Origin: CAVPCY01 sp963770765
GTDB taxonomy: Bacteria; Actinomycetota; Coriobacteriia; Anaerosomatales; PHET01
Length of the DNA stretch: 64,000 nucleotides
Direction: 5' to 3'
Assembly: GCA_963770765.1 (NCBI GenBank)
Contig: CAVYQS010000012.1
Location: forward strand, 124,001-188,000
This document shows, one piece after another, positions 24,523-33,735 of the stretch. A program made the translations under genes and the position numbers. Position 1 is the first letter of the stretch; each line of letters begins with the position of its first letter. The notes below the pieces were generated by a model, which saw nothing but the letters and a program-made list of their open reading frames with translations, was not told the origin of the DNA and did not search any database.

Positions 24523-25884
24523 TCAGCTGACACGCTTCAGGCGGGCGATGAAGTGGCCGTCCGGACCTCCGATTCGAGGCACGGACTGGAAGAACCCCTC
24601 GGCACTCACGAACCCGCTCCACCCCTCAGGCACATCATCGACAAGGGGATCGATCGCGAAGCGGTCGCCGTCAGGCGACGACAGGAATGCCTCGATGACC
24701 CCCGTGTTCTCCGCGCGCGCGACGGTGCACGTCGAGTACACCACGAAACCGCCGGGCTTCACAAGCAGAGCCGCCGTGCTCAACAGGGATGAGCCAAGGG
24801 ATGCGAGCGCCTCGATCTGCTGGGGTCGCGCCCTCCAACGACGGTCGGGATGGCGCCTCAAGGTGCCGAGCCCGGAACAGGGTGCATCGACGAGCACCGA
24901 GTCCACGGAACCAGCGGCCGGGAGCCCCTCTGAATCGGCTCGCGTCGCATCGGCCACGACGGTGGTGATTCCGGTGGCTCCGGACTGCTCGGCTGCCTCG
25001 CGGAGCACTCTGAGTTTGAAGTCGTGAAGGTCGGCCGCGATGACTTCGACGGCTCCTCCGGCACGATGGACGATACCCGAGATGATCAGGCTCTTGGTGC
25101 CGCGACCCGCACCCAGCTCCACGATGCGCTGACCGGCAAGGGGTCGCAGGGCATGCGCCGCAAGCTGAGCTCCGGCGTCGGCCACGACGACACTTCGCTT
25201 CGCAACGGCCTGCGAGCGCACCGCCGCCGAAGGCGACCCGGCGACGAGACACCCGGGTAGCTCGCATGCGGTCGGATCAGCACCCAGACCCTGAAGCTCC
25301 TCGAACACCGCCGCCTCATCCGTCACGAACGGCAGGTGTGCCAGGAACAGCGGGGCGGGCTCGTTGTTGGCGGCCATGAGGTCGGATGCCGCATCCCGGC
25401 CGAGCTCGTCGATCCACAACCGGGCCATCCAAAGCGGGTGACCGTGAAGCCGAGCGAGCGCGGCATCGTCGTTCGCGGGGTCGCCCCAAGGGAAGTCGCC
25501 GGCAGCCGCAGCCAGCTTGCGCAGCACGGCGTTCGCCAGTCCCGCCGCTCGAGGCTGCACCGAACGCACGAGCTCGACTCCCTCGTTGACCGCGGCCCGA
25601 GACGGTGTCCGCGCGAACAGGATCTCGTAGGCCGCGACCGCAAGGGCGTCGCCGACGCGAGGCTCGAGCCTCCCCGGGTTGTCGAGAAAGCGTCCCACCG
25701 CCTCGTCGAGCGTTCCTCTGCATGCGACCGTCCCGTAGGCGAGACGCGTGGCGAACGCAGAATCACGGTCATCGAGGGCAGCGCCCTCCAGCACGGTATC
25801 CAGGGTCTCGTGAGCGTAGGCGTTCCGTTCACGAACGCGGCTCACCACAGTGAGGACGCACTTGCGGGCGGCGCTTGCGCCCAT
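24523..25884 (-). CDS. rsmB: 16S rRNA (cytosine967-C5)-methyltransferase RsmB
   Basis: RsmB methylates C967 of 16S rRNA. The protein is 453 aa, with an N-terminal NusB-like RNA-binding domain (about 5-140) and a Rossmann methyltransferase. The SAM loop is VELGAGRGTKSLIISG, and the two catalytic Cys motifs are LVDAPCSGLGTLRRHPD and VVYSTCTVARAENT. ATG 25884 overlaps the fmt TGA by one base (TGATG). An in-frame ATG at 25899 inside fmt is also possible. Confidence 0.94.
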   Translation of the reverse strand: MGASAARKCVLTVVSRVRERNAYAHETLDTVLEGAALDDRDSAFATRLAYGTVACRGTLDEAVGRFLDNPGRLEPRVGDALAVAAYEILFARTPSRAAVNEGVELVRSVQPRAAGLANAVLRKLAAAAGDFPWGDPANDDAALARLHGHPLWMARLWIDELGRDAASDLMAANNEPAPLFLAHLPFVTDEAAVFEELQGLGADPTACELPGCLVAGSPSAAVRSQAVAKRSVVVADAGAQLAAHALRPLAGQRIVELGAGRGTKSLIISGIVHRAGGAVEVIAADLHDFKLRVLREAAEQSGATGITTVVADATRADSEGLPAAGSVDSVLVDAPCSGLGTLRRHPDRRWRARPQQIEALASLGSSLLSTAALLVKPGGFVVYSTCTVARAENTGVIEAFLSSPDGDRFAIDPLVDDVPEGWSGFVSAEGFFQSVPRIGGPDGHFIARLKRVS

Positions 25885-26803
25885 CAGGCCCTCGCCCACT
25901 GAGAACCGGCTTCGAGCTGCAGCCCGCGAGCCCAGTCGCGCGCGACCATATCACGCTTACCGTCGGGTCTCAGGCTTTGGACCAGCAACGCGCCGTCGGT
26001 CAGACCCAGAACGATCCCCTCGGTGATCGCCGCGATCCTTCCTTGGTCCACCATCAGTTCGGATCCGCGGGCTCCAAGAATCGTGACCCCCTTGCCGGCG
26101 ATGGTCGCGCGCGCCGGCGCCTGCGCGCTCGATGCGCGAACCCTTCTCAGAGACTCTTGGACGGTGAGTTCTGGTGACAATGCGACCTCCGGTTTGGTGA
26201 GTTTCGCGGCGTAGGTGACCGACGCCTCGTCTTGCTCCTGCCACTGACACGTGCCCGATTCGATCATGCACAGCGCGCGCGCAAGCGCATGGGCCCCCGC
26301 GTGGCGAGCTCCCGAGTGACCTCATCGGCGTTCTTCTCGCCTACTTCGACGGTCTCGACCACGCAGTACGGGCCGCTGTCGAGGCCCTCCTCCATGCGCA
26401 TGATCGAGACACCGGTCACCGCGTCCCCGGCAAGGATGGCCCGCTGCACCGGGGCAGCTCCGCGCCAGCGTGGCAGGAGGGAGGCGTGGACGTTCACGCA
26501 ACCCTGATGCGGTATGGCAAGAACGTCGGGTGGCAGTATGAGTCCGTAGGCCGCCACGACGCACACGTCGGGCGCGTAGGCGGCCAAGGCGCGCTGTGTC
26601 GCGGGGTCTCGGAGGGATGCCGGCTGCTCGACCGTGAGGCCGAGCTCCGTGGCTGCGCGTTTCACCGGCGACGGCCGAGTGATCGTTCCGCGACCGGAGA
26701 CAGCGTCAGGCCGCGTGTAGACGGCGACCACGTCGTGATCGTCGAACAGCGTCCGCAGCGATGGTAGGGCGAAGTCGGGGGTCCCCATGAAGACGACTCG
26801 CAC
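25884..26803 (-). CDS. fmt: Methionyl-tRNA formyltransferase, frameshifted
   Basis: Fmt formylates initiator Met-tRNA. The first frame (26803-26264) starts [20 protein letters not shown] and contains [20 protein letters not shown] with the catalytic motif, then LDSGPY. It reaches TRELATRG and then runs off frame. The second frame (to 25884) resumes with [20 protein letters not shown] and the C-terminal domain. One extra C in the plus-strand run CCCCC (26294-26298) would restore [20 protein letters not shown] and a normal length of 306 aa. It is therefore a single homopolymer deletion: sequence error or recent mutation. It lies between def and rsmB. Confidence 0.9.
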
Positions 26804-26832
26804 GCATGCTCCCCCCGCGCCTGTGTCAGGCG

Positions 26833-27354
26833 CTAGATGCTGGTCTGACCGGGCTTGGCGCCGGCCTCGAGTGCTTCGCGGTAGCGGCGCAGCGCGGCGA
26901 GACGCTCGTCGGGAGTCGCCCGGTCGATGATGAGCCTACCGTCGAGGTGGTCGATCTCGTGCTGGATGAGGCGCGCGTGCAGCCCCTCGGCATCGATACG
27001 TACCGGCGCCCCGTCGAGGCTGAGCGCTTCACAGGTCACGCGACAGGCTCGCTCGACAGGAACCGTGATGCCCGGCAGGGACAGACATCCCTCATCGTCG
27101 GTCTCGCAGTCTTCACTGCGCTCGATGATGGTGGGGTTGCAGAGCGCCACGGGGCTGCGGCCCTCGTCGTCGAGGTCGTACACGATGACGCGCTTGAGCA
27201 CGCCGACCTGCGTGGCGGCGAGACCGATACCGGGCGCCTCGTACATCACTCTGGCCATGCGCGCAGCCAGAGCGCGCAGGCTCTTGTCGGAGGCGGGGTC
27301 TACCTCGCTCGCCGGCTGAGCCAGCGCGGGGTTGGGGTGTGCGATCACGTCCAT
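26833..27354 (-). CDS. def: Peptide deformylase
   Basis: Def removes the N-formyl group from nascent proteins. The protein is 173 aa with all three motifs: [18 protein letters not shown] with the Cys metal ligand, and QHEIDHLDG with both His ligands and the catalytic Glu. It is followed by fmt, the usual pairing of formylation and deformylation genes. Confidence 0.95.
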   Translation of the reverse strand: MDVIAHPNPALAQPASEVDPASDKSLRALAARMARVMYEAPGIGLAATQVGVLKRVIVYDLDDEGRSPVALCNPTIIERSEDCETDDEGCLSLPGITVPVERACRVTCEALSLDGAPVRIDAEGLHARLIQHEIDHLDGRLIIDRATPDERLAALRRYREALEAGAKPGQTSI

Positions 27355-27474
27355 GGTGGAGACGGTTCTCTTCTCTTCGGGAAGCGGTCACTCGATCACT
27401 ACCGACCGCTCAAGGTGCGTACCCCTGCATACATCATACCAGCCGCTCGTGAGCTCCTCGGTCACGTCACCATC

Positions 27475-29721
27475 TCAGAGAAGGTCCACCGGATCGATAT
27501 CTGCGCTCACCGAGACACCAGCGTGCCTCTTCACCGTCCTGAGGGCCTCGGCCACGACTGACGGCAGTGCCGCGTCCTCAGGAGCCTTCACGAGCACATG
27601 CCACCGCCAGACGCCCTTGATCCGTGAGAGCGGTGACGGGCTGGGGCCGAGCAGCTGCCACGTGCCGGGAGCGTGCGCCCGCAGCGCATCGGCCGCAGCC
27701 GCGGCCACCGACGCGACCTCGGTGCGGTCCTTGCCGCGGACAAGCACGTTCGCGAGCCGGCCGAAGGGCGGGTAGCCGAGCTCGGAGCGGTCACGGCGCT
27801 CGGGGTCGTAGAAGAGCGCCGGATCATGTGCGGCGGCCGCGCGGATCGCCGGATGATCGGGCCAGTACGTCTGGATCACGACCTCTCCCGCCTTCGTTCC
27901 ACGGCCCGCCCTTCCGGCGACCTGTTCGAGAAGCTGATAGGTGCGCTCCCCAGCCCTGAAGTCCGGGAGATTGAGCGTGACGTCCGCGGCGATCACGCCC
28001 ACGAGAGTGACATCCGGGTAGTCGAGCCCCTTCGCGATCATCTGCGTGCCCAGCAGGACTCCCGAGGGCAGCGCCTCGAACTCGAGGAGCAGTCGCTCGT
28101 GCGCCCCCTTACCCTTGGTCGTATCCGCGTCCATCCTCACGACCGGCCACTCGCCGAGCAATCCGAGCAGCTCCGCCTCGACACGTTGCGTACCTGCACC
28201 GAACTGCCGGAGGTAGGGGCTCGAGCAACGCGGACACACGGCTGGCACCGGACGTTTCGCCCCGCAATGGTGGCAGACGAGACGGCTACCCACATCGTGG
28301 TAGGTCAGCGATGTCGTACAGCTGTCGCAGCTCGGAACGAAACCGCACTCACGACACAGCAGAAACGACGCGAAGCCGCGCCGGTTCAGGAACAGAACCG
28401 CCTTCTGACCGGCATCGCGTACGCGCACGAGCGCCTCGGTCAGCGGGCGAGAGAACATCGAACGGTGCCCGGCCGAGAACTCGGCCGCCATGTCGACGAC
28501 GGCGATCTTCGGCATGCTCGCGCCGCCCACCCGCTGCGGCATCTCGACGCGACGCCAGCGGCCGATATCGCACCGATGCCGCGACTCCATGCTGGGACTG
28601 GCACTGCCCAACACGAGCGTCGCGCCGTGTGCAGATGCGAGCTTCTCGGCCACGTCACGCGCGTGGTAGCGTGGCGAGCCTCCCTGCTTGTACGACGATT
28701 CGTGCTCTTCGTCGATCACGATCAGCCGGAGATCCGACAGTGGCGCGAACAGCGCGGACCGCGCACCGACCACGATCCGGGCGTCGCCCCGTGCGACAAG
28801 GTCCCACTGGTCGAAACGCTCGCCTGCTGACAGGCGGGAGTGCAGGACCGCGACATCAGCGCCGAAGCGGGCGCGGAACCGCCCCACCGTCTGAGGGGTG
28901 AGCGATATCTCGGGTACCAGTACGCAGGCGGTCCCTCCCCGCTCGAGCGCACTCTCGATGGCGCGGAGGTAGACCTCTGTCTTGCCGGAGCCGGTCACGC
29001 CATCGAGCACGATCACCCCGCCACCCCGATCGAGCGACACCGCGATGGCGTGGAGCGCATCGCGCTGGCCGTCGCTCAGCCGGTCAGGTCGGGGCGCCAT
29101 GCGCTCGCCCACCGCCGCTTCACGCAGTCGCCTTCGGTGCTCGATCACCACAGCGCCGGCCTTCTCCAGCGCACGCAGCGCTGCACTGACCGACCCGAGA
29201 TCGGCGGCGAGCTCGGCGGCCCGCACCGGGCCGGCTGCGACAGCCTCCAGAACAGCTCGCTGCGTCGTGGCAGATGCCCGCGGGGTGAACGAATCACCGG
29301 CGGTCCCGAGGCTGACCCAACGATCGTCGACCGGTCCGACTCCCGGACGCCTCAGACCCCACGACACCATGCCGTCCTCGGCTTCGACTCTGACCGCACG
29401 AGGCGTGCCGCCCGGAGGTGTGAACAACCGGAGCGACTCGGAGAGCGGACACACATACTCCTGCGCGAGCCAGGCCGCTACCGAGGCGCCCTGCGGAGTG
29501 AAGTACGGGCCGCCCACAAGGGCCTTCACCTCGTTCAGAGTCCCCTCGTAGTCAGTCGCATCGGCGAGGCCGACCACGTAGCCGACGACCTGCCGGCGCG
29601 CGAAATCCACGAGGACGCATGAGCCGACTTCGACCTCGTCGAGTCCCTCGGGTACGAGGTAGTCGAAGGGCTTCTCGATCTCCGTGGCGGGTACGTCGAC
29701 CACGACGTGCGCGACGCGCAC
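27475..29721 (-). CDS. priA: Primosomal helicase PriA
   Basis: PriA restarts stalled replication forks. The protein is 748 aa: N-terminal 3'-DNA-binding domain (VRVAHVVVDVPATEIEKPFD), Walker A DGVTGSGKTEVYLRAI, DEEH box, and a zinc-binding region with Cys pairs CRECGFVPSCDSC and CHHCGAKRPVPAVCPRC. Helicase motif QVAGRAGRGTKAGEV follows. GTG 29721 has AGAGGAG just before it, so I prefer it over the in-frame ATG 29736 or TTG 29751. Unlike many actinobacterial PriA proteins, the helicase motifs look intact. Confidence 0.94.
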   Translation of the reverse strand: MRVAHVVVDVPATEIEKPFDYLVPEGLDEVEVGSCVLVDFARRQVVGYVVGLADATDYEGTLNEVKALVGGPYFTPQGASVAAWLAQEYVCPLSESLRLFTPPGGTPRAVRVEAEDGMVSWGLRRPGVGPVDDRWVSLGTAGDSFTPRASATTQRAVLEAVAAGPVRAAELAADLGSVSAALRALEKAGAVVIEHRRRLREAAVGERMAPRPDRLSDGQRDALHAIAVSLDRGGGVIVLDGVTGSGKTEVYLRAIESALERGGTACVLVPEISLTPQTVGRFRARFGADVAVLHSRLSAGERFDQWDLVARGDARIVVGARSALFAPLSDLRLIVIDEEHESSYKQGGSPRYHARDVAEKLASAHGATLVLGSASPSMESRHRCDIGRWRRVEMPQRVGGASMPKIAVVDMAAEFSAGHRSMFSRPLTEALVRVRDAGQKAVLFLNRRGFASFLLCRECGFVPSCDSCTTSLTYHDVGSRLVCHHCGAKRPVPAVCPRCSSPYLRQFGAGTQRVEAELLGLLGEWPVVRMDADTTKGKGAHERLLLEFEALPSGVLLGTQMIAKGLDYPDVTLVGVIAADVTLNLPDFRAGERTYQLLEQVAGRAGRGTKAGEVVIQTYWPDHPAIRAAAAHDPALFYDPERRDRSELGYPPFGRLANVLVRGKDRTEVASVAAAAADALRAHAPGTWQLLGPSPSPLSRIKGVWRWHVLVKAPEDAALPSVVAEALRTVKRHAGVSVSADIDPVDLL

Positions 29722-29838
29722 CGGCACTCCTCTCATCACGGGCTCGGGCAACGGTCACAGCATAGCGAAGGCCGCCGACATCGATATCCGACGCCGGCGG
29801 CCAGTGGGTCCTGTCGCAGATCAGCGCTTCGGTGCGCC

Positions 29839-31071
29839 TCAGTCGTTGAGGCCGGCCGCCTCCGCGAGGGCTTCGGCGCGGTCGGTGCGCTCCCACGTGA
29901 AGTCCTTGTCGGCACGGCCGAAATGACCGTAGGCAGCGGTCTTGCGGTAGATCGGCCGGCGAAGGTCGAGATCACGGATGATCGCGCCCGGCCTGAGGTC
30001 GAAGGTCTCGAAAACGGCCTTCTCGATCGCGCCGACCGGGACCTTCTCGGTGCCGAATGTCTCGATGAGCACCGAGAGGGGGTGCGCCACGCCGATGGCG
30101 TAGGCGAGCTGGATCTCACAGCGGTCGGCGAGTCCGGCCGCGACGACGTTCTTGGCGACCCAGCGCGCCGCATACGCGGCCGAGCGGTCGACTTTGGTGC
30201 AGTCCTTGCCGCTGAAGGCGCCGCCGCCGTGACGGCCCATGCCGCCGTAGGTGTCCACGATGATCTTGCGGCCCGTGAGACCGGTGTCGCCCATGGGACC
30301 ACCGATCACGAATCGCCCGGTGGGGTTCGTATAGATCTCGGCCCCGTCGTAGGCGATGCCCTCGAGGTCGAAGACGGGCTTGATCACATGCTCGATGAGG
30401 TCGGGCCGCAGCTGGATCTCGATGTCGACGTTGTCGGCGTGCTGCGTCGAGATGAGGATCTTCTCCACCGAGACCGGCTTGTCGTCGACGTAGCGGACAG
30501 AGACCTGTGTCTTGCCGTCCGGGCGCAGGTAGGAGAGAACACCGGACTTGCGGACCGCCGTGAGGCGCTCGGCCAACCGGTGGGCGAGGTAGATGGGCAT
30601 CGGCATCAGCGTCGAGGTGTCGGTACAGGCGTAACCGAACATCATGCCCTGGTCACCGGCGCCCACCAGATCGATGGGATCGACACCCGCGCCGTGCTGT
30701 ACCTCGAAACTCTCGTCGACGCCCTGTGCGATGTCGGCGCTCTGCTCGTGGATGGTGCTCATGACGCCGCATGTGTGAGAGTCGAAGCCGTACTTGGCGC
30801 GGTCGTAGCCGATGTCGGTGATGACATCGCGAACGACCTTCTGCACGTCGACGTAGGCCTTCGTGCGGATCTCGCCCCCGACGACCACAAGACCGGTGGT
30901 GATGAACGTCTCGCAGGCGACGCGGGCGCGGTCCACATCACCCGCGCTGCCCAGCTCGATCTCTCGAGCGAGAATGGCGTCAAGGATGGCGTCCGAGATC
31001 TGGTCGCACATCTTGTCGGGGTGACCCTCGGTCACCGACTCGGACGTGAACAGGTACTCGCGCTCTGGCAT
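29839..31071 (-). CDS. metK: S-adenosylmethionine synthetase
   Basis: MetK makes SAM from methionine and ATP. The protein is 410 aa, with [20 protein letters not shown] at the N-terminus, [16 protein letters not shown] in the middle and [19 protein letters not shown] in the active-site region. ATG 31071 follows a perfect AAGGAGGACGA ribosome site. A SAM-I riboswitch with terminator upstream gives feedback control by the product. Confidence 0.97.
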   Translation of the reverse strand: MPEREYLFTSESVTEGHPDKMCDQISDAILDAILAREIELGSAGDVDRARVACETFITTGLVVVGGEIRTKAYVDVQKVVRDVITDIGYDRAKYGFDSHTCGVMSTIHEQSADIAQGVDESFEVQHGAGVDPIDLVGAGDQGMMFGYACTDTSTLMPMPIYLAHRLAERLTAVRKSGVLSYLRPDGKTQVSVRYVDDKPVSVEKILISTQHADNVDIEIQLRPDLIEHVIKPVFDLEGIAYDGAEIYTNPTGRFVIGGPMGDTGLTGRKIIVDTYGGMGRHGGGAFSGKDCTKVDRSAAYAARWVAKNVVAAGLADRCEIQLAYAIGVAHPLSVLIETFGTEKVPVGAIEKAVFETFDLRPGAIIRDLDLRRPIYRKTAAYGHFGRADKDFTWERTDRAEALAEAAGLND

Positions 31072-31127
31072 TCGTCCTCCTTCGTCGCGGCTCCTTTGTG
31101 GGAGACGCTCGTTTCGAGCGGGGCAAC

Positions 31128-31160
31128 AAAAAGACCCCCGCCTGGTTCAGACAGGGGCTT
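31128..31160 (-). terminator. Attenuator terminator of the SAM riboswitch
   Basis: On the minus strand, GCCCCTG pairs with CAGG-C-GGGGG to form a GC-rich stem, followed by TCTTTTTG. It lies between the SAM-I aptamer and metK, so SAM binding would favour this hairpin and stop transcription. Confidence 0.8.
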
Positions 31161-31195
31161 CGCCTCCACACGCAGCAACGGCGCGCGACGCTGTT

Positions 31196-31327
31196 CCCTC
31201 ATCTTCCAGGCCGTTTCGCCTGCCGAGATGTGGCACCGTACGTCGTTTTGGACGCCGGTTGCCGGGGTGTCTACGGGCTCGGTCCCTCGACCCTCTGCAG
31301 TCGCTCGCGACTGCCTCTTGATGAGCC
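31196..31327 (-). ncRNA. SAM-I (S-box) riboswitch
   Basis: The metK leader carries the S-box signatures in order: the CTCATCAAGAG 5' strand, GAGGGACCGAGCCCG, the ACACCCCGGCAACC core, GGTGCCACATCTCGGCAGG, and a closing GGAAGATGAGGG that pairs with the 5' end as P1. The P2a extension AGTCGCGAGCGACT is a short hairpin. The aptamer binds SAM; the downstream terminator implies transcriptional OFF control. Confidence 0.95.
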
Positions 31328-31332
31328 CGACG

Positions 31333-31362
31333 AGTGTACCGCACCGGCGTGCCGCTCGCCAA
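31333..31362 (-). promoter_or_regulatory. Promoter of the SAM riboswitch-metK transcript
   Basis: Minus-strand TTGGCG (31357-31362), an 18-bp spacer and TACACT (31333-31338). The predicted transcription start is at about 31326, exactly at the 5' end of the riboswitch P1 stem. Confidence 0.65.
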
Positions 31363-31422
31363 GTGGCATCGCGACTTCTCGGGTACCATGTCCTACAGAC
31401 ACGATCGGCGGTGGGGAGAACC

Positions 31423-31842
31423 ATGCGACGCTTCTTGCACTGGCTGAACTACGCGATCCTCGGCATCGAGGTCGTCGTCGCGATCGCACTGGTCGCCGTC
31501 GCCGTCGGTGCTCTGATCGCCTTGGGCGCTGAGATGTATCAGCTGGCGGTGAGCGGCTACACCCTCACGCGCACTCAGTTCAACGCGATCATAGGAACCA
31601 TCCTCGAGATCTTCATCCTCGTGGAGCTGTTCCGGATCGCCATCGCCTACATGAACCACGAGAACGTCATCCCCACCGTGCTCGAGGCGGCGCTCGTCGC
31701 AATCGCCCGGAAGTTCGTGGTGTTCGAAGGCAAAGAGGACTATCTGCAGACCGCTTTGGGAATGTCGGCGCTGCTACTCGCGGTCGCGGTGTCGTGGTGG
31801 CTGCTCGCGCGTTCGAACGCGTGCGAACTCAAGGAACGATAG
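31423..31842 (+). CDS. PsiE-like small membrane protein
   Basis: The 139-aa protein starts MRRFLHWLNYAILGIEVVVA and has about four hydrophobic helices with the family-type centre EIFILVELFRIAIAYMNHE and VLEAALVAIARKFVVFE. This resembles the phosphate-starvation-inducible PsiE family of unknown mechanism. GGGGAG lies 6 bp before ATG 31423. It is transcribed towards gltX, 61 bp downstream, and divergently from metK. Regulation by phosphate is not evident in the sequence. Confidence 0.7.
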   Translation: MRRFLHWLNYAILGIEVVVAIALVAVAVGALIALGAEMYQLAVSGYTLTRTQFNAIIGTILEIFILVELFRIAIAYMNHENVIPTVLEAALVAIARKFVVFEGKEDYLQTALGMSALLLAVAVSWWLLARSNACELKER

Positions 31843-31903
31843 CGCCGCGCCCTACCATCTGTGACCGATCGCCCCGCCCACATCCAGCAAGGAGCTCCCT
31901 CCG

Positions 31904-33358
31904 ATGACGACAAGCGTTCGCGTCCGCTTCGCCCCCTCGCCCACCGGCACGCTTCACGTGGGCGGAGCGCGCACCGCGATCTACAACTGGGCATTCGCCC
32001 GCAGGATGGGCGGCACGTTCGTGCTCCGTATCGACGACACCGACCCCGAGCGTTCGACCGCCGAGAACACCGCCCAGATCCTTCGTTCGATGCGCTGGCT
32101 GGGCCTCGACTGGGACGAAGGGCCGGAGGTGGGAGGCGAGCACGGCCCCTACTTCCAGACCCAGCGGACCGAGCGCTACGCAAAGGCTCTTGCGCACATG
32201 AAAGCGAATGGTGCCGCGTACCCATGTTTCTGCAGCGCCGAGATGCTGGCGTCCAAGCGGGAGGTCGCGCGCTCCGCGGGCGGCTTCTCCGGCTACGACC
32301 GCACATGCCGCTCGATCGCCGGCGACGAGGCTTCAGCACGCATCGCCGCCGGCGAGACGTGTGTGTGGAGACTCCGCGTTCCGCTTGACCGCGGTCCGGT
32401 CGTCTTCGACGACGCGGTGCGTGGAGTGACCGAGTTCCCCATCGACGCCATGGACGACTTCGTCCTCGCCCGAACGGACGGGTCCCCCACCTACAACTTC
32501 GCCACAGTGGTCGATGACGCGGAGATGGAGATCAGCCACATCATCCGTGGCGACGACCATCTGGCGAACACCCCGCGGCAGATTCTCGTGTTCGAGGCTC
32601 TGGGTAGGCCCGTTCCCGCGTTCGCCCACCTCTCGATGATCTGGGGTCCCGACGGCAAGAAGCTGTCCAAACGTCACGGGGCGACCTCGCTTGAAGCCTA
32701 CGACGAGCTCGGCTATCTGCCGGAGGCGCTCCTCAACTACCTGGCACTACTCGGCTGGTCTCTCGACGGTGAGACCACGATCGTCTCGGCGGACACCCTC
32801 AAGGCCAGCTTCTCGCTCGACCGCATCTCGAAGAACCCCGCGATATTCGACGCCGAGAAGCTCGAGTGGATGAACGGCATGTACATCCGGGAGATGAGCC
32901 CCGACGAGTTCGTGGCTCGCATACTGCCGTGGCTCGAGCGCGCAGGCCTCGCGAGCGCTGCCGACGTCGCCGCGCGCCCGGAGTGGTTCCGCGCACTGGC
33001 GCCGCTCGTCTCGGAGCGCGTCAAGCACCTCGACGAGGTCGCCTCGAAGGTGACGTTCCTGTTCAGGGAACCGACGATCGAGGACGCGGCACGAGAAAAG
33101 GTGCTCGCCAAGGAGGGCGCCGACGCGGCACTCGAGGCCGCTGCCGAGGTGCTCGCGGCATGCGAGTGGGCCGCGGCAGAGATCGAAGTGGCGATGCGCG
33201 CCGTTCCCGAGAAGGCCGGAGTGAAGCCGAAGCTCGCCTTCCAAGCCGTCCGCGTGGCGATCAGTGGGACCACGGTATCGCCTCCACTGTTCGAGTCGCT
33301 CGAACTGCTCGGAAGGGACACCGTCCTGGCGCGAATCGCTGCGGCTCAGAAGCTCTAG
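31904..33358 (+). CDS. gltX: Glutamyl-tRNA synthetase
   Basis: GltX charges tRNA-Glu. The 484-aa class I synthetase has FAPSPTGTLHVGGARTAIYN as the HIGH motif region and GKKLSKRHGATS as the KMSKS motif, with a C-terminal helical anticodon-binding domain. It stands directly before tRNA-Gln and tRNA-Glu genes and glnS. The presence of glnS in the same window suggests it need not mischarge tRNA-Gln, but discrimination cannot be judged by eye. Confidence 0.96.
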   Translation: MTTSVRVRFAPSPTGTLHVGGARTAIYNWAFARRMGGTFVLRIDDTDPERSTAENTAQILRSMRWLGLDWDEGPEVGGEHGPYFQTQRTERYAKALAHMKANGAAYPCFCSAEMLASKREVARSAGGFSGYDRTCRSIAGDEASARIAAGETCVWRLRVPLDRGPVVFDDAVRGVTEFPIDAMDDFVLARTDGSPTYNFATVVDDAEMEISHIIRGDDHLANTPRQILVFEALGRPVPAFAHLSMIWGPDGKKLSKRHGATSLEAYDELGYLPEALLNYLALLGWSLDGETTIVSADTLKASFSLDRISKNPAIFDAEKLEWMNGMYIREMSPDEFVARILPWLERAGLASAADVAARPEWFRALAPLVSERVKHLDEVASKVTFLFREPTIEDAAREKVLAKEGADAALEAAAEVLAACEWAAAEIEVAMRAVPEKAGVKPKLAFQAVRVAISGTTVSPPLFESLELLGRDTVLARIAAAQKL

Positions 33359-33377
33359 AATCGAAGCACCGCGGCGG

Positions 33378-33406
33378 TTGACACCGCCCGAAGCCCTCGG
33401 TAGGAT
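33378..33406 (+). promoter_or_regulatory. Strong promoter of the tRNA-Gln/tRNA-Glu genes
   Basis: Consensus TTGACA (33378-33383), an ideal 17-bp spacer and TAGGAT (33401-33406), about 35 bp upstream of the first tRNA. Confidence 0.8.
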
Positions 33407-33440
33407 ACCGTCTCGCGCCTAGAGCGGCGCGCAGAGGTAC

Positions 33441-33516
33441 AGGGGTATGGTGTAACTGGCAACACGCCGGATTCTGGTTCCGGAGAGTCTAGGTTCGAGC
33501 CCTAGTACCCCTGCCA
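33441..33516 (+). tRNA. tRNA-Gln (anticodon CTG)
   Basis: The acceptor strands AGGGGTA and TACCCCT pair over 7 bp. The anticodon stem is CCGGA/TCCGG with loop TTCTGGT, giving CTG for Gln CAG codons. The T arm has CTAGG-TTCGAGC-CCTAG. Discriminator G and an encoded CCA complete it. Confidence 0.95.
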
Positions 33517-33520
33517 GCAT

Positions 33521-33597
33521 GGCCCGTTCGTCTAGCGGTTTAGGACACCGCCCTCTCAAGGCGGAGATCACGGGTTCGAATCCCGTACGGGCTACCA
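33521..33597 (+). tRNA. tRNA-Glu (anticodon CTC)
   Basis: The acceptor GGCCCGT pairs with ACGGGCT (first pair G-U). The anticodon stem CCGCC/GGCGG holds loop CTCTCAA, giving CTC for Glu GAG codons. The T arm has CGGG-TTCGAAT-CCCG. CCA is encoded. It begins 4 bp after tRNA-Gln, so the two are co-transcribed. Confidence 0.95.
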
Positions 33598-33735
33598 ACA
33601 TACTCGCAGGTCAGAGGGTCCAATCCTCTGGCCTGTTCGCGTTTCTGGAGCGACCTGGACGGCGGTCGCCGGGTACCGAAGAGCGGGTCTCGGGACAAGC
33701 CGCCAGCTGCCCATCCTGTGCTATCCTCTGCCCTC

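Noticed and set aside
29707..31842. 711-codon plus-strand frame
   Set aside because: Its first three quarters are antisense to priA/metK and the SAM riboswitch; only the last 139 codons, from ATG 31423, read as a real membrane protein.
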